DNA from: JAZDCZ01 sp046757925
GTDB lineage: Bacteria > Gemmatimonadota > Gemmatimonadetes > Gemmatimonadales > GWC2-71-9
Reading direction: 5' to 3'
Assembly: GCA_046757925.1 (NCBI GenBank)
Contig: JBHHZE010000012.1
Span: 1-64,000 of the forward strand
Length of the DNA: 64,000 bases
The position numbers and the translations under genes were made by a program. The notes beneath the pieces were generated by a model that saw only the letters and a program-made list of their open reading frames with translations, searched no databases and was not told where the DNA came from. Each line of letters begins with the position of its first letter. Position 1 is the stretch's first letter. Shown here piece after piece: positions 53,717 through 62,711 of the stretch.

Positions 53717-55264
53717 TTAGTGGCGGAATTGTCTGCAACCGGTATGCAGCATTGTAAGGCCGTGTGTGTTGGCTGCCTCGATCACCTCGTCATCTCGGAC
53801 CGATCCCCCGGGTTGTATGATAGCGGTGATTCCCGCGGCTGCGGCAGTTTCCACGCTGTCGGCGAACGGAAAAAAGGCGTCCGATGCCAGTACCGATCCC
53901 TTCGGATCGTGTCCCTCCCCCCTGGCCTTGTGTATCGCGAGGAAGGCAGCATCAACTCGGCTCATTTGACCAGCGCCGATGCCGATTGCTGCTTCGTGCC
54001 TCGCGAGCAAGATAGCGTTCGACTTAACCCAGGAAATAGCCGCCCACGCGAATCGCATGTCGCGGCGTTCTTCCGGAGTCGGCGAGCGCTGGGTCACGGT
54101 TTTCCAGCCCGATTCGTCGGCCGAGGCGATGAACCGGTCTTGGATCAGGAAACCACCGCGAACGCGCTTATAGTCGAGCGAAGGTCGACCGTCCGGTAGC
54201 GGCAACTCGATCACACGTAGGTTCTTCTTCCTTTTGTAAACGCTCAGTGCATCATCGTGGAACCGTGGAGCGACCACGACCTCAACGAACGTGTCGGCCA
54301 TAGCCTCGGCAGTTGCGAGGTCAACTATTGTGTTGAAGCCGACGACCGACCCAAATGCGGACTTGGGATCCGTGGCCAAAGCGCGCCGGTAAGCGTCCAG
54401 CGCATCGATGCCGAGTGCTATGCCGCACGGTGTCGTGTGCTTGATGATAGCGCAGGCTGGTCTATCCGGCCACGGTGCAACCGATTGACTTGCTGCCTCT
54501 ATGTCCTGAAGGTTGTTGAACGAGAGCTCCTTGCCGTGAAGTTGCCGCAGAGCGTCGATGCCGCGTCCTTCGCGCGTCGAATACAACGCTGCGCGCTGCT
54601 GAGGATTCTCACCGTATCGCAGTTCTTGAACCCGCTCCAACACCAAGGACACCGCCGAGGGGAAGTAGTCGGCGTCCTGGCTCATGAACCTCGCGATAGC
54701 CGCATCGTATCCGGCGGTATGACTGAAAACCTTGGCAGCCAGTTCTTGCCTGAACGGGTAATCGACCTGACCCTCCGAGAGCGCTGCGATTACCTGGTCG
54801 TAGTCCCGGGGATCCACCACAGCCAGTACGTCGGCATGGTTCTTCGCAGCCGATCGCAGGAGGGAAGGCCCTCCGATATCGATCTGCTCGATTGCGTCCT
54901 CGAACTTTACATTGGGGTTGGCGACCGTTTCGCGGAACGGATAGAGATTCACGGCGACCAGATCGATCGGGGTGATCGCATGCTCTTCAAGAGCTGTCAT
55001 GTGGGACTCGGCGTCCCTGCGCGCCAGGAGCGCCGCATGTATCGATGGGTGCAAGGTCTTCACCCTGCCATCCAACATTTCCGGGAACCCCGTTATTTCT
55101 TCGACGGCCTTGGTCGCAACGCCGCCTTGATCGAGGGCAGCTGCAGTGCCGCCGGTGGAGACTATCTCCCATCCCAGGCCTTCCAGCCGGCGCGCGAACT
55201 CGACGACGCCTCTCTTATCGGAAACCGATATCAGTGCGCAGGGCAGATAGCCACCTCCTCCCAT
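53717..55264 (-). CDS. purH: Bifunctional purine biosynthesis protein PurH
   Basis: AICAR formyltransferase/IMP cyclohydrolase for the last two steps of IMP synthesis. N-terminal MGS-like domain (ALISVSDKRGVVEFARRL, VSTGGTAAAL), C-terminal transformylase with the catalytic KHTTPCGIA. 515 residues. The ATG at 55264 overlaps purN by 34 nt; the better-placed ribosome site GGAGG at 55251-55255 on the other strand precedes a CTG at 55246, which would give the usual short N-terminus (LPCALISVSDK). Confidence 0.95.
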   Translation of the reverse strand: MGGGGYLPCALISVSDKRGVVEFARRLEGLGWEIVSTGGTAAALDQGGVATKAVEEITGFPEMLDGRVKTLHPSIHAALLARRDAESHMTALEEHAITPIDLVAVNLYPFRETVANPNVKFEDAIEQIDIGGPSLLRSAAKNHADVLAVVDPRDYDQVIAALSEGQVDYPFRQELAAKVFSHTAGYDAAIARFMSQDADYFPSAVSLVLERVQELRYGENPQQRAALYSTREGRGIDALRQLHGKELSFNNLQDIEAASQSVAPWPDRPACAIIKHTTPCGIALGIDALDAYRRALATDPKSAFGSVVGFNTIVDLATAEAMADTFVEVVVAPRFHDDALSVYKRKKNLRVIELPLPDGRPSLDYKRVRGGFLIQDRFIASADESGWKTVTQRSPTPEERRDMRFAWAAISWVKSNAILLARHEAAIGIGAGQMSRVDAAFLAIHKARGEGHDPKGSVLASDAFFPFADSVETAAAAGITAIIQPGGSVRDDEVIEAANTHGLTMLHTGCRQFRH

Positions 55265-55854
55265 GAATCACTCGTTGGGAACATTCGTGTAACTCCACCA
55301 GCTCTTGCCGCGTTGATAACTACCTCTGGAAGGATCTGGTGCTCCACCGCAAGCACGCGACGTCCGAGAGTCTCCGGCGTGTCGTCCGATGAGACGGGGA
55401 CCGGCCATTGGGCAACGATGGGGCCTCGGTCGTATTCCTCACTCACTAGATGGACGGTCACTCCGGTTACGGTGGCTCCGGAGCGAATCACCGCGTCATG
55501 CACTTTGCTGCCGTACATTCCGGCTCCACCGAACGACGGGAGAAGTGCAGGATGAATGTTGATCATACGACCGGCGAATCTCACCACCACGTCTTGCGGT
55601 ACGAGCTTCAAGTATCCGGCCAGCACCACGAGGTCAATATCGCACTCCTCTAAAGTGGTCAGCAGGGACTGTCCGTCTGCGGGATCTGCCAATACATGGC
55701 TGGAGATACCGGCTTCGCGGGCCCGCTGCAAAGCGCCTGCGTCAGGTCGATTGCTGGCTACCAAGGCTATCTGAACCGGTGCCGGTGCACGGCATCGTTG
55801 GATCAGAGACTGGAGGTTTGTGCCGCTTCCGGAAGCGAGCACGGCCACCCGCAT
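55231..55854 (-). CDS. purN: Phosphoribosylglycinamide formyltransferase PurN
   Basis: GAR transformylase of purine synthesis. ATG 55854 gives MRVAVLASGSGTNLQ, the normal N-terminus, so the longer frame to 55959 is not real. Catalytic residues are present: Asn and His in NIHPALLPSF and Asp in EEYDRGPIVAQ. 207 residues. Overlaps the downstream purH frame by 34 nt. Confidence 0.95.
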   Translation of the reverse strand: MRVAVLASGSGTNLQSLIQRCRAPAPVQIALVASNRPDAGALQRAREAGISSHVLADPADGQSLLTTLEECDIDLVVLAGYLKLVPQDVVVRFAGRMINIHPALLPSFGGAGMYGSKVHDAVIRSGATVTGVTVHLVSEEYDRGPIVAQWPVPVSSDDTPETLGRRVLAVEHQILPEVVINAARAGGVTRMFPTSDSWEEVAICPAH

Positions 55855-55897
55855 GATTGATGCTCCTGGCACCCCTATGAGCGACACTCGGAAAGAA

Positions 55898-56730
55898 TCA
55901 CGGATTACACTCGGACTTTTCCTGAATGGGCAATGCGCCCGAGGTGGCGCGCAGGACATAGTTGCCGTGTTGATTGGGTTTACCGGTGGTCATAACCACC
56001 TTGAGAGGATGTTCCGAGCCCGTCACCACGAGTCGGGCGTTGCACTTTCCGGCGCCGTCATCGTTGGCGTCACGGGCGGTGGCGAATCCTTGGAACAGGG
56101 CCAGCCTGGCATCGAAATCATCCGAAAGCAGATCGATCGTTGCCGTCTCGCCCATGGGATATCGAGTGCCCACACCTGAAAAAAGCTCTTGCCGAGTTTG
56201 CTGTTGGGCGGCCCCAGTTTACCCGGAATCGAGTCTCCCACGGATAGTGTGTCGTTGACCTCCAAGAAACCACGGCAGCGCTTCTTGCTCGGCGGGTCCG
56301 TATGACCAGTCGCCAAGGAGATATTGAACTGACCCGTCTGGTGTGGCGTGGTACTGGTGGCGTACACGATGTAGCGGCCCGTCGTGGGAAGTTCGTACTG
56401 CAAATGGGCATTGCACGCTCCGCCGCTGTTGTCGTCGTCCTCAATGATGGTATCGCTCGAATCGGCCAATAATAAGTTCACATTGAAGTCGATGGAGGAC
56501 AAAGTGAGCGACAAAGAGTCACCCTCTTCGCCGGAGAACACAAAAGCCTTGTAGTAGTATCCGTTCTGTAGTGAATCGTCGTTTACTGTCAGGAAACTCT
56601 GGAGAGTTTCGCCGTAGGACATTGTCACAAACCCGGCTTCGTCCGCGCCCTTGGGTGTCCCTTGTCCCAGGGCGGGAGTCGACAAAGCCAGCAAGGCTGC
56701 GCTCAGCGCTGTTGTAATCCGTAGAGACAC
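55898..56730 (-). pseudogene. Exported PPC-domain-like protein with a frameshift near 56158
   Basis: The GTG at 56730, with GGAGG at 8 nt, opens a protein with a signal peptide (ITTALSAALLALSTPALGQG) and repeated PPC-type beta domains (GETLQSFLTVNDD; YYYKAFVFSGEEGDSLSLTL; HLQYELPTTGRYIVYAT). A second copy starts at KRCRGFLEVNDTLSVGDSIPG and is cut by a frameshift around 56150-56170, after FFQVWALDI. The next frame restores GETATIDLLSDDFDARLALF through QHGNYVLRA to a stop at 55898. It looks like one missing base at the CCC run. Real pseudogene or sequence error cannot be told apart. Confidence 0.65.
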
Positions 56731-56789
56731 AGACGAGTCCTCCGTCACTTGGTGTGTGTTATTGGATTGAGGCCGACGGCGGAATTTCG

Positions 56790-58145
56790 CTACAAATCCC
56801 GCGAGACACAATGCCGGGCTGCTGCCACCGCTTCCGCCACTGCGGGTATCTCCCTATCGGTGATTGTCCGGACGTCGAGGAGGACGCGTCCCTCGGAGGC
56901 ACGTGCGATTACTGGTGGCGCGTTGTTCCGCAGAGCGGCCAGGAAGGCGTCGGTCGACGTGGCTGCGACTGCGACCAGCCTGGTGGCCAGCTCGGCCCCC
57001 GGGAAGGCCCCGCCCCCTACGGCCGAGCGGCCCGGTTCCGTTGTGGACTCGGGTATCAGTTCGGCCAGGCGCCGTGCCCGCGCCTGGAGGTCTCGCTGGT
57101 CGGCCGTGAGCATGGCAAGACAGGGAATCTGGCCTACCGCCACTTTGGGGTCTCGGTGGAGCAACAGGGTTGCTTCGAGCGCCGCTATCGTCAGCTTATC
57201 CGGACGCAGTGCTCGGGCGAGTGGGTTGGCGGCGGCCTTGGCGATCAGCGCTTTCGGGCCTACGACTATGCCCGCCTGCGGTCCACCGACCAACTTGTCA
57301 CCCGAAAACACCACAACGGCTCCAGTTGCCACGCTGGCTGATACCAGCGGTTCCCCTGAGAGACCGTACTCCGAGAGATCCAGCAGCAGTCCGCTGCCGG
57401 CATCGTGGATGACCGGTATGCCGTGCGGGTCACCCAACGCCACCAGGTCGCCGAGCGCCGTGTCCTCGACGAAACCAAGCTGCTGAAAATTGGATTGGTG
57501 AACCTTGAGCAAGACACGGGTGTTGGGGTTGAGCGCTAGCCGGTAATCGGAGAGCCGGGTCCGATTCGTGGTTCCCACCTCGACTAACGTGGTACCGCTT
57601 TCTGTCAGGATGTCGGGTATCCGGAACGAGCCGCCGATTTCCACGAGTTCGCCACGGGATACGACTGTCTCACCGTCTTGGGCCAGGGTATTCAGCAGCA
57701 TGAACATGGCGGACGCGGCGTTGTTGAGCACGATGGCGTCCTCGGCCCCGGTGACCTCGGTTAGTAACCGTTTGAGATGGGTCTGCCGAGATCCTCTGTG
57801 GCCGGTCCTTGTGTCCAACTCTAACGTGCTGTAGCCGAATCCGTCCAGGATCGCTTTCCGCGCGGCTTCGGCCATTGGCGCACGCCCGAGATTCGTATGG
57901 AGGACCACGCCCGTGGCATTGATGACGCGCGTGAGCGAGAGACGGGTACGCACATTTATCTCACGCTGTACCTCCGCCAGCCATCCGGCGGTGGGAGGGT
58001 CTCCGGCGCGCGTGCGGGCAGCGTCAAGTGCTGCTCGGATGGAGTCGACCACTACAGCGCGCGGCGCCGTGTCCAGCAGACCGGCAGCCTCTGCTTCCAA
58101 CAGCAGTTCGTTCACGGATGGTAGATTCCGGAGCTTGTCGCTCAT
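56790..58145 (-). CDS. selA: L-seryl-tRNA(Sec) selenium transferase SelA
   Basis: Converts seryl-tRNA(Sec) to selenocysteinyl-tRNA(Sec) using selenophosphate, in the cytosol. 451 residues of the fold-type I PLP family. Features: N-terminal LRNLPSVNELLLEAEAAGL, the VINATGVVLHTNLGRAP signature, the RGSRQTH segment, and PLP lysine in SGDKLVGGPQAG. Length is that of bacterial SelA. Its ATG overlaps the upstream lipoprotein stop (ATGA). selB, selC and selD are not seen in the window. Confidence 0.94.
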   Translation of the reverse strand: MSDKLRNLPSVNELLLEAEAAGLLDTAPRAVVVDSIRAALDAARTRAGDPPTAGWLAEVQREINVRTRLSLTRVINATGVVLHTNLGRAPMAEAARKAILDGFGYSTLELDTRTGHRGSRQTHLKRLLTEVTGAEDAIVLNNAASAMFMLLNTLAQDGETVVSRGELVEIGGSFRIPDILTESGTTLVEVGTTNRTRLSDYRLALNPNTRVLLKVHQSNFQQLGFVEDTALGDLVALGDPHGIPVIHDAGSGLLLDLSEYGLSGEPLVSASVATGAVVVFSGDKLVGGPQAGIVVGPKALIAKAAANPLARALRPDKLTIAALEATLLLHRDPKVAVGQIPCLAMLTADQRDLQARARRLAELIPESTTEPGRSAVGGGAFPGAELATRLVAVAATSTDAFLAALRNNAPPVIARASEGRVLLDVRTITDREIPAVAEAVAAARHCVSRDL

Positions 58146-59356
58146 GTCGAGTCTGCCGCTGCAGGCACTGCAAGCACCGCCTGCGACTCTTCCACATTTC
58201 CCAGGACGTTTGCGACGCGGGCCAAGATGAGGTACTTGGCTCCTGGAACCACGGCCGAAACCAGCCGTAAATGCAAATCCGCAGCGAGCTTAGGCCGGGT
58301 GGCTAGCAAGCCGGCGATGCGGCTCGTATCAGTTGTAGCCGGGGCAAGCACGGCCTGCGCAGCAGTATCCACCGGGCTGGGCGCTTGGACCTCGGCCGAG
58401 TCGGCCGGCTGCTCCGCTGCGGCAGCCTGGGCGGAGCGCTTGAGGGAATCCTCGACCGTCTTGACCGAGTCGTAGGTCGCAGCGGTCCACACGTTCGCGA
58501 TCGCCACCGCTTGGCTGTCGGGCAGGAGGAGCAGATCCACCGCGGTGTCTGGTGGGACTCCCGGCTGCAACATCTGAGTGAAACTGATTCGGATCGTGAT
58601 GCTGTCTACCAGAACCGCGTTCCGTACCCGGGGTCCGACGCTGTCGTGTGCAAAGGCCCACAATTCGCCTGAAACGGCGGAATCCAGTTGGACAGTCGTG
58701 CTATCGAACCATTCGCGACGATCGCGTTCGTGATTGCCGTTCTTGTCGATCGTCCCGATCAAGAGGTACTGACCCGGCGGCACCGCACTGAAAGTGAAGT
58801 CGCCCACCGAATCAGCTTCCGTGAAGTACACCAGCGAGTCGGGAAGCACTATGAGCTCGACTAACGCTCGCGGTGCGCTCCGTCCCTGTTCCCAGTTCAG
58901 CACCGTGCCGCTCACTTTCGTCGCCGGGATCTCCCCCCCGGTTGAGAAGATCACGGTTCGTGTGGAATCGAGGCGGTTGTTCCTGAGGTCTGCTATGCCT
59001 CGTAGCAAGGTGACTTGGTACACCACGTCCCGATGCCATCCGTCTTTGGGCTTGATGGCTATCGCGCTGCGTTTCCAAGAAACCTTTATCTCTTTGGCAC
59101 GGGGCGATACCAGCACCAACTTGTCGAGCCCGTTCCCGGATCGTTCGTTGATAACCTCATCGAATTTGATGATCACATCGTCGTCGAACCCTTCGATCAC
59201 GGCTCCTGAGTCGGGCGTAATACTGAGTATGACCGGAGGGTCGAAGTCAGGTGGTCCTCCCGGTGGTTCGCCCATGCTGGCGCAGCCCGCGCACAGAGCG
59301 CTCAACAACCCAAGGCGCGCAGTTTTGCGGACAGTACCTCCCGCTGCTCCTGCCAC
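58142..59356 (-). CDS. SbsA Ig-like domain lipoprotein
   Basis: 404 residues. Lipobox-like LLSALCAGCAS near residue 25, then PPVILSITPDSGAVIEGFDD, the start of a bacterial SbsA_Ig-type domain, then a carboxypeptidase-like repeat (SVGDFTFSAVPPGQYLLIGTID), a low-complexity Ala/Asp region and a final strand-rich segment. Surface lipoprotein of unknown role. The GTG start at 59356 lies inside valS by 55 nt. Overlaps selA by ATGA. Confidence 0.78.
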   Translation of the reverse strand: MAGAAGGTVRKTARLGLLSALCAGCASMGEPPGGPPDFDPPVILSITPDSGAVIEGFDDDVIIKFDEVINERSGNGLDKLVLVSPRAKEIKVSWKRSAIAIKPKDGWHRDVVYQVTLLRGIADLRNNRLDSTRTVIFSTGGEIPATKVSGTVLNWEQGRSAPRALVELIVLPDSLVYFTEADSVGDFTFSAVPPGQYLLIGTIDKNGNHERDRREWFDSTTVQLDSAVSGELWAFAHDSVGPRVRNAVLVDSITIRISFTQMLQPGVPPDTAVDLLLLPDSQAVAIANVWTAATYDSVKTVEDSLKRSAQAAAAEQPADSAEVQAPSPVDTAAQAVLAPATTDTSRIAGLLATRPKLAADLHLRLVSAVVPGAKYLILARVANVLGNVEESQAVLAVPAAADST

Positions 59357-62001
59357 GATCGCTCCTTGGCGCGCTCCCGCTCGACCACGTCCGCAGGTGC
59401 CCGGCTCACGAATTTTTCATTTTTGAGCTTCGCCGCAACGCCCGATAATTGTCTGTCCAATCGCTCGGCTTCGGAGGAGAGTCGTGCGCACTCCTTTCTT
59501 ATGTCGATCGCATCGCCCAGCGGCACGAAGACTGAGGATCCATCCGAGAGCACGGTGTGGGCGCCCACCTCATCCGGTTCGCCGTAATCCACTTCCAGTT
59601 CGCCAACCTTCGCCAGCCTCGCAATCGTTTCCCGTTCGAGTTCAAAGACCGCGCGTGCGGCCTCGTCCGCGGGCTCCACGACAACACGTAGCAATGTAGA
59701 TGGGGGAATATGGTACTCCGCTCGGTCGGTTCTTACCGCCGTAATGAGTGCCATGATCTTACCAAAGAGATCCTCCGCCTCGGCATCGGCGAAGTCGTCG
59801 TCCGGTGTGGGCCACTCCGACGATGCCAGCAGCTTGCCGGCTGCGCCAGGCATGTGCCGCCACAATTCTTCCGTCAAGAACGGCATTATTGGATGCAGCA
59901 GTTTGAGTGCGGTGCGAAACACGTGGCTCAGTACGCCGCGGGCGTGTGCTCCACCGGCCGCGGTCCCGTACAGGCGAGGCTTGACTTGCTCCACGTACCA
60001 ATCGGCCAACTCGTCCCATACAAAATGGTAGATCGCGTTCGCCGCCTCGTTGAGTCGAAAGCGTTCGTATGCGTTCGTGATCGATTCGACCGCTCGCCGG
60101 CAACGTGCTAGGATCCAGCGGTCGGCCAACTCGAGTTGGATGGCACTCAGATCGTCAGGTGGCGTGATCGGTCCGTCCATGTTGGCGACGATGAACCGAC
60201 CGATGTTCCAAATCTTATTGGCGAAGTTGCGACCTGACGCGAACGACGCCTCCAGGTCGTCAGGGTCCAGGATGATGTCACTGCCCGCGGCGCCCCCGGC
60301 CACGAGAGTAAACCTGAATGCGTCGGCCCCGAAAAGCGACACGACTTCGAGAGGATCGATCCCGTTGCCTGCCGACTTGGACATCTTGCGATGTTGTGTG
60401 TCGCGTACAATGCCGTTCAGATAGACTGTATCGAATGGCCGCTCGCCCATAAACCGATAGCCGGACATTACCATCCGAGCGACCCAGAAAAAGATGATGT
60501 CCGGTCCCGTAACCAGGGTGCTACCCGGGTAGAATCGGTCGAGATCGGCGGTATTCTCCGGCCAGCCCAGGGTGGCGAAAGGCCACAGCCATGACGAGAA
60601 CCACGTATCGAGTACATCCTCGTCCTGGTGGACCGGGCCACCGCATTCCTCGCAGTTTCCCGGACGGTCCATGGCGACCGTGATGTGCTGACAGGCGTCC
60701 GCCTCGCAGTACCAGGCGGGAATGCGGTGACCCCACCAAAGCTGACGGGAGATATTCCAGTCGCGGATCTGCGTCAGCCAATTCTCGTATACGCCACCCC
60801 AACGCTCCGGGACAAACCGAAGCTTACCTTCGCGATAGGCGGCCAAGGCCGGTGCGGCCAGGGGCTCCATTCGTACGAACCATTGATCGGACAATCGTGG
60901 CTCCACGATGGTGTCGCAGCGATAGCAGTGTCGCACGGCGTGCCGGTAGTCATCGACGTGCTCCAACTGGTTCGCCGAGCGCAATGCAGCGACGAGCTGA
61001 GCTCGTGTTTCAGCCCGGTCTACTCCGTGAAACTGCTGAGGGACGCGCTGGTCGGTCGCCATCGTCGCTTCCTCAGTCATGATGGACGGTCGCTCGAACC
61101 CCCCTAGAGTATCGGCGATATCGAAATCATTGGCGTCATGGGCCGGTGTCACCTTGAGCATTCCGGTACCGAAGTCTCGTTCCACAGCCGAACTGGTGCG
61201 TACGGGGATCCGGACACCACTGAGAGGAATCTCTACCAACGCCCCGTCCAGGCCCGTAAATCGTTCATCCTCAGGGTGAAACACCAGACAAACATCGCCG
61301 AACATCGTCTCGGGTCGTGTCGTTGCAACTACAACGAACTCCTCTCCCGACGCGGTTTTACCGTCCGGAGCGTGGACGATGCGGTACTTGATGTAATACA
61401 GATGATCGTCACGATCTCGGAACTCGGCTTCTTCGTCCGAAAGTGAGGTGAGGCAGCGTGGGCACCAATGAATTACGCGTTGCCCGCGGTATACCAACCC
61501 GTCCCGATGGAGATCGACGAACACCTTTCGCACCGCGCTCGAGTATTCCTCGTCGAACGTGAACCTTGTCCGCGACCAGTCACACGAGCAGCCGATGGCA
61601 CGCAGCTGCTTCAGGATGGAGTCGCCGGTCTTGCCGACATGTTCCCAGACCCGATCGACAAACCGCTCTCGTCCCAAGTCGTGGCGGGTCTTGCCTTCCT
61701 GCGCCAGAAGTCGCTCGACTGCGTTCTGTGTAGCGATACCGGCGTGATCGGTACCGGGCAGCCACAGGGCCTCTCTGCCTCTCATGCGCTCGAACCTGAT
61801 CAGCGCATCCTGAAGGGTGTTATTGAGCCCGTGACCGGTGTGCAACACCGCCGTGACATTGGGCGGCGGGATGACTATTACGTATGGTTCCTTTGCGGAA
61901 TCCACCGACGCACCGAACACGCCGGCATCGAGCCAGCGCTCGTACGTCTCCGTCTCGATCGCGGAAGGATCGTACCGTGGGGCAAGTGAAGTCGTTGTCA
62001 C
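59302..62001 (-). CDS. valS: Valyl-tRNA synthetase
   Basis: Class I aminoacyl-tRNA synthetase, 899 residues from GTG 62001 (VTTTSLAPRYDPSAIE); the frame extends to 62298 but that part overlaps the BON gene and does not resemble ValS. The HIGH motif is HTGHGLNNTL, KMSKS is KMSKSAGNGID, the CP1 editing domain has FDIADTLGG and TTRPETMFGD, and the C-terminal coiled coil (RLSSEAERLDRQLSGVAAKL) is present. A TTG at 62025 is an alternative start. Confidence 0.96.
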   Translation of the reverse strand: MTTTSLAPRYDPSAIETETYERWLDAGVFGASVDSAKEPYVIVIPPPNVTAVLHTGHGLNNTLQDALIRFERMRGREALWLPGTDHAGIATQNAVERLLAQEGKTRHDLGRERFVDRVWEHVGKTGDSILKQLRAIGCSCDWSRTRFTFDEEYSSAVRKVFVDLHRDGLVYRGQRVIHWCPRCLTSLSDEEAEFRDRDDHLYYIKYRIVHAPDGKTASGEEFVVVATTRPETMFGDVCLVFHPEDERFTGLDGALVEIPLSGVRIPVRTSSAVERDFGTGMLKVTPAHDANDFDIADTLGGFERPSIMTEEATMATDQRVPQQFHGVDRAETRAQLVAALRSANQLEHVDDYRHAVRHCYRCDTIVEPRLSDQWFVRMEPLAAPALAAYREGKLRFVPERWGGVYENWLTQIRDWNISRQLWWGHRIPAWYCEADACQHITVAMDRPGNCEECGGPVHQDEDVLDTWFSSWLWPFATLGWPENTADLDRFYPGSTLVTGPDIIFFWVARMVMSGYRFMGERPFDTVYLNGIVRDTQHRKMSKSAGNGIDPLEVVSLFGADAFRFTLVAGGAAGSDIILDPDDLEASFASGRNFANKIWNIGRFIVANMDGPITPPDDLSAIQLELADRWILARCRRAVESITNAYERFRLNEAANAIYHFVWDELADWYVEQVKPRLYGTAAGGAHARGVLSHVFRTALKLLHPIMPFLTEELWRHMPGAAGKLLASSEWPTPDDDFADAEAEDLFGKIMALITAVRTDRAEYHIPPSTLLRVVVEPADEAARAVFELERETIARLAKVGELEVDYGEPDEVGAHTVLSDGSSVFVPLGDAIDIRKECARLSSEAERLDRQLSGVAAKLKNEKFVSRAPADVVERERAKERSWQEQREVLSAKLRALGC

Positions 62002-62026
62002 TGGGAATCCGGGTTGGGTCGACAAA

Positions 62027-62479
62027 TCAATCCTTGTCCAGTTCCAACGTGACCTTGCGAGGTAGGGTGTCGTGTCCCTCGACCAAGACTCTATTGACGA
62101 CGACATCGGCGCCCGGTACCTGACCCGCCAGCTCCCCTGCCAATTCGCGCAACGGCTCATCGGGCACGATACCGGTGATGTCGACGATACCATCGCCCAG
62201 AGCTTCGGCGTCGAGGTCAAACTCGGCGAGTGCCGAACTCTCTTCGAAAACCCGTTTCGTGGCTCGCTCGAGGCCATCCAGATCCTCGTCCGGCTCATCA
62301 GCTGCGGTAGGCCGCAACCGCCTCACAACATTCCTGATCGGCTCGGTACCGCGATCGCCCAACCACTCCCAAAGGAAGAGGCCCCCGATAACGCCGACCC
62401 CAATGCCCACGACTGCCGACAAAGCTATGCCGGCGACCCCGTAGTCTTCTTGCTTTACTCTTACCAAGTGACCTCCCAT
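62027..62479 (-). CDS. BON-domain protein with an N-terminal membrane helix
   Basis: 150 residues. One membrane helix (VAGIALSAVVGIGVGVIGGLFLW), a charged linker, then a BON-like domain with VDITGIVPDEPLRELAGELAG and VVVNRVLVEG, which often binds phospholipid or helps stress tolerance. It is upstream of valS on the same strand, 25 nt from the GTG. A TTG a few codons later is possible. Confidence 0.7.
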   Translation of the reverse strand: MGGHLVRVKQEDYGVAGIALSAVVGIGVGVIGGLFLWEWLGDRGTEPIRNVVRRLRPTAADEPDEDLDGLERATKRVFEESSALAEFDLDAEALGDGIVDITGIVPDEPLRELAGELAGQVPGADVVVNRVLVEGHDTLPRKVTLELDKD

Positions 62480-62543
62480 GGCAACCCTTGAGTGCCCATG
62501 CTACAATATATACGACTCAAACGACTTGATTGGTATAGTGACC

Positions 62544-62711
62544 ATGTCCGCTGACCCATCCAACGATCTCGTCTCCCGGCGCATGCTGGTGCTTGCCGCC
62601 GTTCTGAGTGTTATAGTCCTGGTTGGGATAGCGCTGTTCTTCCTCTTCGCAGGCGAAGTGCAACCCGTGCTGGTAACGCACGCCACACACACGACTCCAC
62701 TGACTCCATGA
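62544..62711 (+). CDS. Small single-helix membrane protein
   Basis: 55 residues from ATG 62544: a charged N-terminus (MSADPSNDLVSRR), one membrane helix (LVLAAVLSVIVLVGIALFFLF) and a short His/Thr-rich tail. Its TGA overlaps the ATG of thrS (ATGA), so it is translationally coupled to thrS. A frame start at 62478 is possible but the signal would be longer. No family recognised. Confidence 0.6.
   Translation: MSADPSNDLVSRRMLVLAAVLSVIVLVGIALFFLFAGEVQPVLVTHATHTTPLTP

Noticed and set aside
54257..55555. 432-residue + strand ORF opposite purH and purN
   Set aside because: Antisense of two certain genes; no ribosome site.
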